Below, in pieces: positions 32,600 through 41,899 of a stretch of 56,983 bases of DNA. A program made the translations under genes and the position numbers. The stretch's first letter is position 1. Each line of letters opens with the position of its first letter. The notes below the pieces were generated by a model. It was not told the origin of the DNA and made no database searches. It saw only the letters and a list, made by a program, of their open reading frames with translations. This DNA comes from Polyangiaceae bacterium. GTDB taxonomy: Bacteria > Myxococcota_A > Polyangia > Polyangiales > Polyangiaceae. The stretch lies in contig JAQSWN010000021.1 of assembly GCA_029266615.1 (NCBI GenBank), positions 1-56,983 on the forward strand. The letters run 5' to 3'.

Positions 32600-34918
32600 A
32601 TGAAAATCGGAGTTTGGTTCGAGCGCCTACGTCCCCTCGCCGTCACGCTCGTGCTCGTCGCGGCGACGCTCTTCTTCGGCGCGTTCGTCCATCGCTACTA
32701 CGCAATCCACCAGTGGCTGTTCTGGCGCTACGCTGGCTACTGCCTGCTCGTAGCGGCGTGGGCCGTCTGTTGCCTCGCGTTTGGGCACGAGCTGGTTTGC
32801 CGGTTCTGCCCGTGGCTCGCCAAGACCGAGCAGCTCACCGTCGGGCTCGCCGTAGGTGTGCTGAGCTTCGGGCTCGCCATCTTCTTCATCGGTCTGGTCC
32901 ACGGCCTGCACCCGGTCACGGCCGTGCTGCTTCCGCTCGTGTTCTTAGCCGTCGGCGCGAAGAGAACCTGGCGAGACGTGCGTCGTCTGGCGCGGCGACG
33001 TCACTGGGGCGTTCGCCGCGAGTTCGACCTTCGCTTCGTGCCGGTTTGGTTGCTCGGGTTACTCGGCGTCGGCGTCCTGTACTTCTGCATTCTCTCGCCG
33101 GAGACGTTCACCTTCGACACCCGCTGGTACCACATGCCGATGGGGCAGCGTTACGCGCTGTCCGGCAAGGTGGCGCGGTTCGACGAAGGCTTCTGGATGG
33201 CGGCGTTCCCGCACCTGCTCAGCTACATCTACGCGTGGGTGTTCTTGTTGCCGGGGCTTCTGATCTTCGATCGAATGGAAGTCGGAGTGCACATCGAATT
33301 TGCGCTCTTCGTCGCCATATTGCTGCAGATCCCCGTGGTCGTTCGGCGACTGGCCCCTGCTGCGCCCCGGCAGCTGAGTTGGTGTGTTCGCCTCGCCTTT
33401 CCCGGTCTGTACCTGTACGACAGTAACCTCAACGCAGGCGCCGATCACGTGGCCGCCTTTTTCGTTTTGCCTTTGGCGCTCGCGGCGCTGCGCGCCTGGC
33501 CTCGTTTCGAGTGGCGGCGTGTCGCCCTGTGCGGCGCGCTGGTGGGTGCGGTCGCGCTCGTGAAGTACACGGCGTGGAACGTGTGCGCGACCGCCGGCAT
33601 CCTGCTCGGGTTGCGCGGGCTGTGGCTGGGTAGCGTCCGGCGCCGTTGGTCCGCGTGGCCGGCGCTCGGCGTGCTCGGCCTGTCCGTTCTTCTGGTGAGC
33701 GCTCCCCACTGGCTCAAAAACTGGGTTTGGTACGGCGACCCCTTGTATCCGCAGCTGGCGGGGTTGCTGGACTCGCATCCTTGGGGGCCCGAGTTCGCGG
33801 CTCGCCGCGCAGACTTGGACGGCATTCGTCGCGGCGCTTCCCTGGACCTGGAAGGTTTGAAGGCCGCGCTCGCCTCGACTCTGACCTTCTCTTTCGTACC
33901 GAACGACTGGGAGTTTTTCCACCGAGACGTGCCCATCTTCGGCTCGCTCTTCACGCTCACCCTGCCGCTTTTGCCGCTGCTGAAGCGGGCCGGTCGCGTT
34001 TGGGGCATCTACCTCGCGGCCATGCTCGCCGTCGTCTTCTGGTACCTGCTCGCCCACTACGACCGGTACCTGCAGACCGTCGTTCCGCTCATGGCGGCGG
34101 GGACGGCGGCGGCGCTCGGTCTCGCCTGGAAGATGGGCACGGCGCCACGCTTGGCGGTGGCTGGCTTGTTGGCGCTGCAAGTCATCTGGGGCTCGGACAC
34201 GCCGTTCATTCGTAGTCACAATCAAATCGGTATGGACTCTCCGCTGCGACACGTCGCGCAGTGGCTCGCCTCGGGCCACGAGCAGCGCAAGAGCCGGCTC
34301 GCGCTTTTTCAACCGATGCCTGCCATCGGCAAGCTCATCCCCAAGGACGCGGTCGTGCTCACCCACGACACCTTGCTCATTCTGGGCATGGATCGAAACT
34401 GGGTCACCGATCAGAACCAAGGACTCATCAGCTACGGGCGGCTGCGTACGCCGCGCGCGATCCACGAGCAGCTTCGGGCCCTAGGGGTGACTCACCTGGT
34501 GTGGCCAGATGTGAGCGTCGCCGTTGACTCTATTGCCGGAGATTTGGCGTTTTTCGGCTACGCGCAGCGCTTCACGAAGAACCAGCAGCGCCACGCCGGC
34601 TACACGATCGGCGCGCTGCCAGAGCTGCCCCCTCCCCTCACCGCGGCCGACCCCGAGGTGGCGTATTACGGCTGCGGGCAAAACTATCAGCAGGGTTGGT
34701 ATCGTTTGAGCGACCTGCAACGGCGCCTGAGCGGGATGAAGCCGCCCCGCGCGCACGGCTCCCTGCATGGCGCTGGCGCCGCCAACGAACGCGCCGACTT
34801 CGTGGTCGTGGAGCGAGATTGCCGCGCTGACATCGCGCCAGATCCCGCGTTTTTTCAGTTCGGGACACGGCGCGGCAGGATTGAGCTCTTCGTGCGCCGC
34901 CAGCCTCTGCCCCCGTGA
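32600..34918 (+). CDS. Large polytopic membrane protein, GT-C glycosyltransferase-like
   Basis: 772 residues with about 12-13 membrane helices and a soluble C-terminal domain. The first long loop has FTFDTRWYHMPMGQRYALSG and WMAAFPHLLSYIYAW, comparable to the substrate loop of GT-39/GT-C enzymes in which acidic residues coordinate the polyprenyl-phosphate sugar. Other conserved-looking pieces are NAGADHVAAFF, LVKYTAWN and PHWLKNWVWYGDPLYPQ. The donor would be the product of a GT2 enzyme such as that at 28338-29351. Family assignment is by architecture, not by a certain signature. Confidence 0.7.
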   Translation: MKIGVWFERLRPLAVTLVLVAATLFFGAFVHRYYAIHQWLFWRYAGYCLLVAAWAVCCLAFGHELVCRFCPWLAKTEQLTVGLAVGVLSFGLAIFFIGLVHGLHPVTAVLLPLVFLAVGAKRTWRDVRRLARRRHWGVRREFDLRFVPVWLLGLLGVGVLYFCILSPETFTFDTRWYHMPMGQRYALSGKVARFDEGFWMAAFPHLLSYIYAWVFLLPGLLIFDRMEVGVHIEFALFVAILLQIPVVVRRLAPAAPRQLSWCVRLAFPGLYLYDSNLNAGADHVAAFFVLPLALAALRAWPRFEWRRVALCGALVGAVALVKYTAWNVCATAGILLGLRGLWLGSVRRRWSAWPALGVLGLSVLLVSAPHWLKNWVWYGDPLYPQLAGLLDSHPWGPEFAARRADLDGIRRGASLDLEGLKAALASTLTFSFVPNDWEFFHRDVPIFGSLFTLTLPLLPLLKRAGRVWGIYLAAMLAVVFWYLLAHYDRYLQTVVPLMAAGTAAALGLAWKMGTAPRLAVAGLLALQVIWGSDTPFIRSHNQIGMDSPLRHVAQWLASGHEQRKSRLALFQPMPAIGKLIPKDAVVLTHDTLLILGMDRNWVTDQNQGLISYGRLRTPRAIHEQLRALGVTHLVWPDVSVAVDSIAGDLAFFGYAQRFTKNQQRHAGYTIGALPELPPPLTAADPEVAYYGCGQNYQQGWYRLSDLQRRLSGMKPPRAHGSLHGAGAANERADFVVVERDCRADIAPDPAFFQFGTRRGRIELFVRRQPLPP

Positions 34919-34966
34919 GGCGCACAGCGGTGGCCGGTCTGTCGGCGCCGAGTTAGACTGCGGGCC

Positions 34967-36493
34967 ATGCCTAGTCCCGCGGGGGTCAAGCCCAAGCTGC
35001 TCGTTTTCGTCATCGCTTACTACGCAGAGTCGACGCTGAAGCAGGTCTTGGAGCGCATCCCGCCGTCGGTCTTCCAGGATCACGATTGCGAGGTGCTGGT
35101 GGTGGACGACGCGTCGGACGATCGCACTTATGCGGTTGGCCGCGAGTACCAGGAAGCCCACCCCCACATCCGCATGACCGTGTTGCGGAACGAATACAAC
35201 CAGGGTTACGGCGGCAACCAAAAGGTGGGCTACACCTACGCCATCGCCCATGGCTTCGACCACGTGGCCATGGTCCACGGTGACGGGCAGTACGCGCCAG
35301 AGGAGCTACCACGCCTGCTGCAACCGTTGGTCGACGGCGAAGCGGACGCAGTCTTCGGCAGCCGGATGATGAACCGCTTCGGCGCGCTCAAAGGTGGGAT
35401 GCCGCTCTACAAGTACGTTGGAAACAAGGTCCTGACGACCTGCCAAAACGCGCTTCTCGGCACCAAGCTCTCCGAGTTCCACAGCGGCTACCGGGTCTAC
35501 TCGGTGAGAGCGCTGGAGGCCATCCGTTACCGGCTGAACTCCAACGACTTTCACTTCGATACCGAGATCATCATTCAGCTGCTGAACGCCGGTCTACGAA
35601 TCATCGAGCGGCCGATACCGACCTACTACGGCGACGAGATTTGCCGGGTGAACGGCGTGAAGTACGCCAAGGACGTCATTTCCGCGACGCTACAGAACGT
35701 CGCGCATCGCTCGGGCTTGCTGTACCAGCGGCGCTTCGAACCGCAGGCGGACGGCAACGCTCACTACGATTTGAAGCTCGGCTACGACAGCAGTCACACC
35801 TATGCGCTCGGCGCCGTCGGCCCCGGCTCGCGGGTGCTGGACATCGGCTCGGGGCCAGGCGGGCTCGCGCGGGAGCTTCGCAAGCAGGGCTGCGAGGTCG
35901 CAGTCGTCGACCAACATGCCCCCACGGTCCCCACGTTGGACGTGAAGGTGATAACTCAAAACCTCAACGAGCCGCCCAAGTTCGATGTGGCCGGATACGA
36001 CACCTTGCTTTTGCTGGACGTCATCGAGCATCTGCAAGACCCGGAAGAGTTTCTCCAGCAGCTGCGCAGCCAGTTCGACCACAATTCCAAGCGCCTCGTG
36101 TTCAGCACCCCCAACGTGGCCTTCATCGTGCAGCGGCTGATGCTACTTATCGGGCAGTTCAACTACGGCAAGGCCGGAATTTTGGACCGTACGCACACGC
36201 GCCTTTTCACGTTCCGGGCCGCAGAGCATTTGCTGCGTGACGCCGGCTTCCGCATTCAGAGCGTCAAGGGTGTGCCGGCGCCGTTCCCCAAAGTCTTGGG
36301 AGAGGGCCTGCTGGGCAGGGGCGCGTTGAAGGCAAACCTGGCGTTGATTCGCGTCAGCCGTACGCTGTTTTCCTATCAAATTTTCATCGAGGCCACGAGC
36401 ACGCCGGACGTGAACTTCTTGGTAGATGACGCGCGCGTCAACAGTGCGCGTCACGAGCAAGCTCGGCTACTGCGCGTGGCTCGCTCCAGCTGA
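34967..36493 (+). CDS. Bifunctional GT2 glycosyltransferase fused to SAM methyltransferase
   Basis: 508 residues in two domains. Residues 1-240 are a GT-A, GT2 domain: FVIAYYAESTLKQVL, VLVVDDASDDRT, NQGYGGNQKVGYTYA, MVHGDGQYAPEEL (metal-binding) and EFHSGYRVYS. Residues about 260-470 are a class I methyltransferase: VLDIGSGPGGLARELR (motif I), AVVDQHAP, LLLLDVIEHLQDPEEF, LVFSTPNVAF. The fusion suggests that the same glycan or lipid-linked sugar is both transferred and methylated. It follows the GT-C-like gene by 48 bases and is probably last of a four-gene operon starting at 29443. Confidence 0.86.
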   Translation: MPSPAGVKPKLLVFVIAYYAESTLKQVLERIPPSVFQDHDCEVLVVDDASDDRTYAVGREYQEAHPHIRMTVLRNEYNQGYGGNQKVGYTYAIAHGFDHVAMVHGDGQYAPEELPRLLQPLVDGEADAVFGSRMMNRFGALKGGMPLYKYVGNKVLTTCQNALLGTKLSEFHSGYRVYSVRALEAIRYRLNSNDFHFDTEIIIQLLNAGLRIIERPIPTYYGDEICRVNGVKYAKDVISATLQNVAHRSGLLYQRRFEPQADGNAHYDLKLGYDSSHTYALGAVGPGSRVLDIGSGPGGLARELRKQGCEVAVVDQHAPTVPTLDVKVITQNLNEPPKFDVAGYDTLLLLDVIEHLQDPEEFLQQLRSQFDHNSKRLVFSTPNVAFIVQRLMLLIGQFNYGKAGILDRTHTRLFTFRAAEHLLRDAGFRIQSVKGVPAPFPKVLGEGLLGRGALKANLALIRVSRTLFSYQIFIEATSTPDVNFLVDDARVNSARHEQARLLRVARSS

Positions 36494-36505
36494 GGCCGCG
36501 TCTCT

Positions 36506-37552
36506 CTACACGCGGCCAGCGACGCGGCGGGGGGTGGCCGCCACCACGAGGGAGCCGAGGAGCAAGCTCAGCACGTTGAGACCGAGATAGCTGACGTACG
36601 AGACGAACACGAGGACCGTGCCCTCGGCGCGGACGTCCTCGATGGGGAAGAATAGGCAAAGCCCCGAGAAGCTCGCGATCTGGAAAGCTCCGAACAGGCC
36701 CGGGCCTGCGGGAACCGCTACCCCGAGGCCCAGGATACCGACGACCGCCGTTGCCTGGGCCAGCGTCGCGGGCAGGCCTGCCGCGCGCAGCAACAGCCAC
36801 TGGGCGAAAAACGCGAGTAACCAGCACACCACTGTGCTCGAAACGAAAGCCGCGAGGTTCTTCGACGACCGCAGGAAGCTGAGCCCTTGGGCCAACTGCT
36901 GCAGCGTGCGCTCCGCCCAAGCGGCCGCCCGTGGAGATACGCTGCCGACCAGGCGCCGAGTGACGCCCTGCGCCCAACCTCGCGCTAGGTAGAACGCGGT
37001 CATGGCGAAGAACAAACCGCAGAAGGCCAATGTGGCCAGCAGCACCGCGGCGGGCACGGTGGCGAGCGGGAGTGGAAGATCCCCGAGTCGACTCGGGAGA
37101 GGCGAGACCTTGGTGGCGGCGAGCAACGACGCCGACGTGGCCAGCGTCAGAAAGACGCCGTCCATCACGCGCTCGGCGACGATGCTACCGGTGGCCTGAG
37201 TGAAGCTAACCTCGCGGTCTTGAGACAGCAGAAAGGGTCGGACAACCTCTCCCATCCGCAGGGGAGCGAGGAAAATGGCCCCAAACCCCATGAGCCCGAT
37301 CCCCAGCACTCGAGTCGGCTGCACGTGCGGCGCAATCGGTCGGAGCAGAAACACCCAGCGGTAGCTGCGCAGCACATTCGACGTGAGGTTCAGGGCGACG
37401 AAGCAGAGAGCCGCCCAGATCGGGATGCGCGCCAGATCCTCCCGCCTCGGCACGAGGGGTAGCCCGCCCCGCGCCAGCAACCAGACGAAGCCGACGGCGA
37501 TGAGCAGCGAAACGAGGACGCGAGGCCCTGCGCCGCGCATCATCTTTCCCAT
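36506..37552 (-). CDS. UPF0104/lysylphosphatidylglycerol-synthase-TM-like membrane protein
   Basis: 348 residues with about eight membrane helices. VLRSYRWVFLLRPI, GFGAIFLAPLRMGEVVRPFLL and GLGVAVPAGPGLFGAFQ are the typical pieces of the YbhN/AglD-type family, found with glycan- and lipid-synthesis genes and proposed in some cases to flip or handle polyprenol lipids. ATG 37552 is preferred because GAGG sits seven bases upstream and the first helix follows; the frame stays open to TTG 37675, which would add a 41-residue tail. It converges on the GT2-methyltransferase gene, 12 bases away. Confidence 0.8.
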   Translation of the reverse strand: MGKMMRGAGPRVLVSLLIAVGFVWLLARGGLPLVPRREDLARIPIWAALCFVALNLTSNVLRSYRWVFLLRPIAPHVQPTRVLGIGLMGFGAIFLAPLRMGEVVRPFLLSQDREVSFTQATGSIVAERVMDGVFLTLATSASLLAATKVSPLPSRLGDLPLPLATVPAAVLLATLAFCGLFFAMTAFYLARGWAQGVTRRLVGSVSPRAAAWAERTLQQLAQGLSFLRSSKNLAAFVSSTVVCWLLAFFAQWLLLRAAGLPATLAQATAVVGILGLGVAVPAGPGLFGAFQIASFSGLCLFFPIEDVRAEGTVLVFVSYVSYLGLNVLSLLLGSLVVAATPRRVAGRV

Positions 37553-37736
37553 GAGGGACGCCTCGCGAGGGGCATCGCCTTCAATCTGACGCGGAGGCAC
37601 CATCCAGAGCAGCGCTCTTACCACGCCGGCCACCGCCGCGGGTAGGACCGGGCTTCGGCGCAAATCCTCCGTCAACTCGGGCGAGCTAGGGCCCGAGTTG
37701 GTCAGGGCGTCGCGCGTGCGAGGCGTCTCTCTGCCC

Positions 37737-40076
37737 TCAGTCGGGCAAGGGCGCGAACAGGTCGTCCAAATCCAGCTCCGAGAGCGAGGTGGGCGCGTCC
37801 GCCAAGCCGAGCAGCGACTGCGCGAGCTGGGACTTGCGCTGCTGGAGTCGAAGCATGCGTTCTTCCACGCTACCCGCGACGATCAGGTTGTAGACGAAGA
37901 CGGGCCGGGTTTGCCCGATGCGGTACGCGCGGTCGGTCGCCTGAGCCTGGGAGGCATGGTTCCACCACGGGTCGTAGTGGATGACCGTGTCCGCGCTGGT
38001 CAGGTTCAAGCCAGTGCCTCCTGCCTTCAGGCTGATGAGGAACACGTCAATCTCACGGCGCTCGAAGCGGTCGCACTGCTTCTGGCGGTCCTGCGTGGCG
38101 CCCGTGAGGTCCACGTAAGGAATTTTGCGCTCCTTCAATCCCTCGGCGAGCAAGTCCAGCATACGCGTGAACTGGGAGAAGACGAGGACGCGTCGCCCTT
38201 GCTCCAGCTGGGTCGTGAGCAGCTCGAAAAATAGCTCGTACTTGGCGGATTTCTTCACGCGACGCGCGGAAGGCACGGTGACGAGCCGCGGGTCGCAGCA
38301 GACCTGGCGCAGCTTCATCAGCGCGTCCAAAATAGCGATGGTGGAAGCGGTGACGCCCTTCTGGCGAATCGCTTTGCGCACGTCCCCGTGGGCCGCGACC
38401 CGGATGCTCTCGTAGAGCTCGCGCTGGTCGTCGCCGAGCTCCACCGGCCGCACGATCTCGGTCTTGGGTGGCAGGTCCTTGGCGACGCTCTCCTTCATGC
38501 GCCGGAGGATGAACGGCGTAACGGCGTCCCTCAGCGCGTCCAAGCGCTGCTGATTGCCCGCGCGCTCGATGGGAAGACGGAAGTACGAGCGAAACCGCTC
38601 CGCGTCGCCCAAAAAGCCGGGCATCAAAAAATCGAAGAGCGCCCACAGCTCTTCCAAGTTGTTCTCCACCGGTGTACCGGAAAGGCACATGCGGTGTTGA
38701 GCGGCGAGGCGGCGCACGGTGCGCGAGTTCAAGCTGCGCGGGTTCTTGATCGCCTGCGCTTCGTCCAAAATCACCAGGTAAAATGGCTGACTTTCGAACG
38801 CTTCGATGTCGCGAACCAAGAGGGGGTACGTGGTGAGCACGACGTCCGCACCCGGGACCTCGTGGCGCTTGGACTCGCGCTTGGGCCCGTGAAGGACGCA
38901 CACCTTCAAGTCCGGCGCGAACTTCCCGAGCTCCCGCTGCCAGTTGCCGACGAGGCTCGTCGGCATGACGACGAGGCACGGCCGGTCCATCTTGCCGGAC
39001 TCTTTTTGCCGGACCAAATGCGCGATGGTTTGGAGCGTTTTGCCCAAACCCATGTCGTCCGCGAGCACGCCGCCGGCTTCGTGGTCGATGAGTTGGCCGA
39101 GCCATTCCACGCCCTGCTCTTGGTAGGGGCGGAGCTTGGCCTGCAAGCCGCGCGGTAGTGGGGTCGGCACCGGCACGCGATGCAGCTGGCGCGCCTTCTC
39201 CACCACGCTCGTGATGCCGGACCAAAGCACGCGACCGGAGCCGCCCAGCGCTTCGTCCAGCTTGGCCACGGCCGAGCCGCGCGAGCGCGGAAAGCAGAGC
39301 TGGCCGTCCACTAGCTTTTCACCGCGGTACATCTCCAGCAGCACCTGCATCAGCGCTTTGAGGCGCTCGGGCGGCACTGGCAGGTACTTGTTCTTCCCGA
39401 CCGGAACCACGCGGAACCGCGCCGGTTGCTTGAGCAAGGCTTCGAGCGTCTCGCCGTCGGCGCAGCCGTCCAACAGCTCCAGCATCGCGGGGAGCATGTT
39501 GACCTTTTTGCCTTCGACCTGAATGCCGAGCTCGATGCCGAACCAGTCCGTCCGCTCTTCGTCCGGCTCCACCGACGCGTACCAGGGGGCGTCGGCGTCG
39601 ACGACTTGGTACGGGTAGCTCGGGTCTACCTCGATGTTCCAACCGAGCCGGCGCAGCTGCGGCAGCGCATAGGCCGAGAAGGAGCAATACGTGTGAACGT
39701 TGCCGTCCAACTGAACGATGTAGTCGGCGTCGCTGTCCAGATCGGCGGCGACGTCCTCGAACTGAGCGAGCTCGATCGCGCCGAAGCCTTCCAGCAGGCA
39801 CTGGGCGCGGGCCTCACCACCGCGATCCCGCCCGACCATGGCCATGCCCGCGGGCCGGGCGACGAAAAAGCGGTCGCGACGATCAGCGGCCCGCACCCGC
39901 ACGCCCTCGTAGTCGAAGCAGAGGCTGATGACGGGGACGTCTTGCTCTTTGCCGTCGTCGAACGTGCCCGCTTCCCCTGCGCTCACCCACATGCGCTCCG
40001 TGAAGAGGCGCAGGCAGGGCGTAAACCGAGCTACCTCGGCCCGCTCCGCCTCTGAAACAGCTGCAGCTCCGTCCAA
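37737..40076 (-). CDS. SNF2-family DNA-dependent ATPase/helicase
   Basis: 779 residues. The N-terminal 300 residues are the bacterial SNF2-associated region (DWFGIELGIQVEGKKVNMLP). The motor has KLRPYQEQGVEWL, Walker A DDMGLGKT, DEAQ box (LVILDEAQAIKNP), SGTPVENNLEELW, VFSQFTRMLD, and motif VI QATDRAYRIGQTRPV. Such proteins remodel protein-DNA or RNA polymerase complexes. Start TTG 40076 is weak: no ribosome site is seen, the frame continues only 13 more codons to a stop, and the protein is shorter than SWIM-finger homologues of 1000 or more residues. The N-terminus may therefore be truncated. Confidence 0.87.
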   Translation of the reverse strand: MDGAAAVSEAERAEVARFTPCLRLFTERMWVSAGEAGTFDDGKEQDVPVISLCFDYEGVRVRAADRRDRFFVARPAGMAMVGRDRGGEARAQCLLEGFGAIELAQFEDVAADLDSDADYIVQLDGNVHTYCSFSAYALPQLRRLGWNIEVDPSYPYQVVDADAPWYASVEPDEERTDWFGIELGIQVEGKKVNMLPAMLELLDGCADGETLEALLKQPARFRVVPVGKNKYLPVPPERLKALMQVLLEMYRGEKLVDGQLCFPRSRGSAVAKLDEALGGSGRVLWSGITSVVEKARQLHRVPVPTPLPRGLQAKLRPYQEQGVEWLGQLIDHEAGGVLADDMGLGKTLQTIAHLVRQKESGKMDRPCLVVMPTSLVGNWQRELGKFAPDLKVCVLHGPKRESKRHEVPGADVVLTTYPLLVRDIEAFESQPFYLVILDEAQAIKNPRSLNSRTVRRLAAQHRMCLSGTPVENNLEELWALFDFLMPGFLGDAERFRSYFRLPIERAGNQQRLDALRDAVTPFILRRMKESVAKDLPPKTEIVRPVELGDDQRELYESIRVAAHGDVRKAIRQKGVTASTIAILDALMKLRQVCCDPRLVTVPSARRVKKSAKYELFFELLTTQLEQGRRVLVFSQFTRMLDLLAEGLKERKIPYVDLTGATQDRQKQCDRFERREIDVFLISLKAGGTGLNLTSADTVIHYDPWWNHASQAQATDRAYRIGQTRPVFVYNLIVAGSVEERMLRLQQRKSQLAQSLLGLADAPTSLSELDLDDLFAPLPD

Positions 40077-40236
40077 CAGGGAGCTAGTTAGATCAAACCT
40101 CGGATCGTTTGTCGATCACCTATTTAAGTACCACTACCCATGCGATCAGGAAGACTTGCCCTCCACGATCGGTTGGGGTGGGGCACCGCGGCGAGCCGCC
40201 TCGATGCCCCCATTTTCCCGAGCGATCAGGTTGAGG

Positions 40237-40887
40237 TCACGTGCCTTGCGGGAAGATCTTCACGAGGATTTCGTTCAAATCAGAGTGGGTGCCGACTTTC
40301 ATACCCGTCGCCGGGTAGGGCCAGCTGAAGGTGCGCGACACGACCTGATTGCATGCGAGCGAGACGAGCAGATCGTTGGACTGAGCTCCCACCGCGGAGG
40401 CGAAAGAGAGGCCAAACTCGGGGAAAAACCCGCTCGCCGGGCAACGCGCGAACTGATTGTCGAAGTTGTCCTTGTCGCCGAGGAGCTTTCCGAGGCTCTC
40501 CTTCAAGTCCGCGTCCAACACCTGCTGCTGGGCGAGAATGCGATAAGTCTGAAAGCGCGGCGTCGTGTCCGCGATCGGCGCGGCGCCGGGCGCGCCGGTG
40601 ACGCCCGGGATCTGGAGGCCAGGGATCTGGAGGCCGGGCGGGATGAGCTTCTGCAGCGCTTGCACGCCAGCGGTGATGGAGTTCTGCAGGTTCGGGTCGA
40701 GACCCGGGATGACCGGGGCTGCGCCGGGCGCCGCCGCCGTCGGAAGAACCGAGGCGGGCTCGTTGTTTTGGAGCCGGTAAGCGGTCAGATTCGCCGTCTT
40801 CAGTTGATCGAACGGAGCGGCGGGCTGTCCGGCGCAACCGATGCTGAGCGCGGCCGTCCCAAGACAATAAGCGAGCGTTTTCGACAT
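40237..40887 (-). CDS. Lipoprotein of unknown function
   Basis: 216 residues from ATG 40887. ALSIGC near residue 18 is a good lipobox. The mature chain has a Pro/Ala-rich linker with a short duplicated unit (IPGLQ repeated; DNA units of 15 bases near 40609-40638), then a globular part with FARCPASGFFPEF and VSLACNQVVSRTFSWPYP. No family recognised. After its stop the minus strand stays readable in another frame for about 30 codons (RDLNLIAREN...GKSS), which could be a shifted C-terminus or chance. The 160-base gap before the SNF2 gene is AT-richer and may hold a promoter. Confidence 0.65.
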   Translation of the reverse strand: MSKTLAYCLGTAALSIGCAGQPAAPFDQLKTANLTAYRLQNNEPASVLPTAAAPGAAPVIPGLDPNLQNSITAGVQALQKLIPPGLQIPGLQIPGVTGAPGAAPIADTTPRFQTYRILAQQQVLDADLKESLGKLLGDKDNFDNQFARCPASGFFPEFGLSFASAVGAQSNDLLVSLACNQVVSRTFSWPYPATGMKVGTHSDLNEILVKIFPQGT

Positions 40888-40996
40888 GGTTGACTCTTAG
40901 ACCCGCTCCCCCGCGATGTACAGCAGGGCGATTTGTCGCGCAAAATCCGCTCCCGTCTATGTTGTCAGGGGCTTTATGCCGCTCTAAGGATTGGGA

Positions 40997-41890
40997 ATGA
41001 AGCGCATCGTCGTGAGCGGGGGAAGCGGCTACATCGGCAGCGCACTGGTTCGTCATCTCGTCGCCCGCGGCGACGACGTGACAGTGCTCACTCGCAGCGC
41101 CGGGGCCGAAGGCAATCCGCGCCGAGTCACCTGGAACCCCTACGAAGTCGGCGAATGGGCAGCCTCGCTGGACGGCGCAGACGCGGTCGTGCACCTCGCT
41201 GGTGAGCGCGCGGTCGGCTCGCGTTACACGGCCGCGGTCAAGCAGCGCATCTACGACAGCCGCATCCTCACGACTCGGAACGTGGTCGCGGCGTTCGCCA
41301 AAGCCCAGCGCAAGCCGCGAGTCTTCGTCTCTGCCTCGGCCGTCGGCTACTACGGCGATCGCCCCGCTTCGCACCCGGTAGACGAGAGCAGCCCGCCGGG
41401 AGAGGACTTTTTGGCGCGGCTCTGCGTGGACTGGGAAGCAGAGTCGCAGAAGGCCGAGGCGCTCGGGGTCAAGGTCGTCAACCCGCGCATCGGCGTCGTG
41501 CTCGGCCCCGGTGACGGCCCGCTGAAGGTCATGGCCCTGCCTTTCAGAATGTTCGTCGGCGGCAAGCTCGGCAGCGGCGAGCAGGGTATCTCGTGGATCT
41601 ATCTGGACGACGCGGTGCGCGCCCTCGCCCTGTGCGTGGACGACGAGAGCATGCCGAGCAAAGTGAACGTGTGTGCCCCGAGCCCGGCCAGCAATGCGGA
41701 GCTGTCCGCGGCCATCGCCAAGGCCCTGCACCGGCCGAACTTGTTCACGGTGCCGCGCTTCGGCCTGAAGGCAATTTTCGGCGAGGGCGCGCAGACGATC
41801 TTGACGGGTCAGTACGCGGTGCCCGGCGTGCTCTCGGCGCGCGGCGTGTCCACAACCCCGCTCGCGGAAACGCTCGCGAGGTCGCTCTAA
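40997..41890 (+). CDS. SDR39U1/YfcH-family NAD(P)-dependent epimerase
   Basis: 297 residues of extended short-chain dehydrogenase fold (TIGR01777 group). VVSGGSGYIGSALVRHL is the dinucleotide motif, VVHLAGE and VSASAVGYYGDR carry the conserved catalytic region (Tyr in the GYYG block), and ISWIYLDDAVRAL and APSPASNAEL are typical of this group. The substrate is unknown, although plant and cyanobacterial members are linked to cell division or chlorophyll. ATG 40997 has AAGGA upstream. It converges on the gtrA-like gene, nine bases away. Confidence 0.88.
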   Translation: MKRIVVSGGSGYIGSALVRHLVARGDDVTVLTRSAGAEGNPRRVTWNPYEVGEWAASLDGADAVVHLAGERAVGSRYTAAVKQRIYDSRILTTRNVVAAFAKAQRKPRVFVSASAVGYYGDRPASHPVDESSPPGEDFLARLCVDWEAESQKAEALGVKVVNPRIGVVLGPGDGPLKVMALPFRMFVGGKLGSGEQGISWIYLDDAVRALALCVDDESMPSKVNVCAPSPASNAELSAAIAKALHRPNLFTVPRFGLKAIFGEGAQTILTGQYAVPGVLSARGVSTTPLAETLARSL

Positions 41891-41899
41891 AGATTGCCG

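Noticed and set aside
40103-40236. About 30 readable codons after the lipoprotein stop
   Set aside because: No start or family match; kept only as a note because a frameshift cannot be shown.
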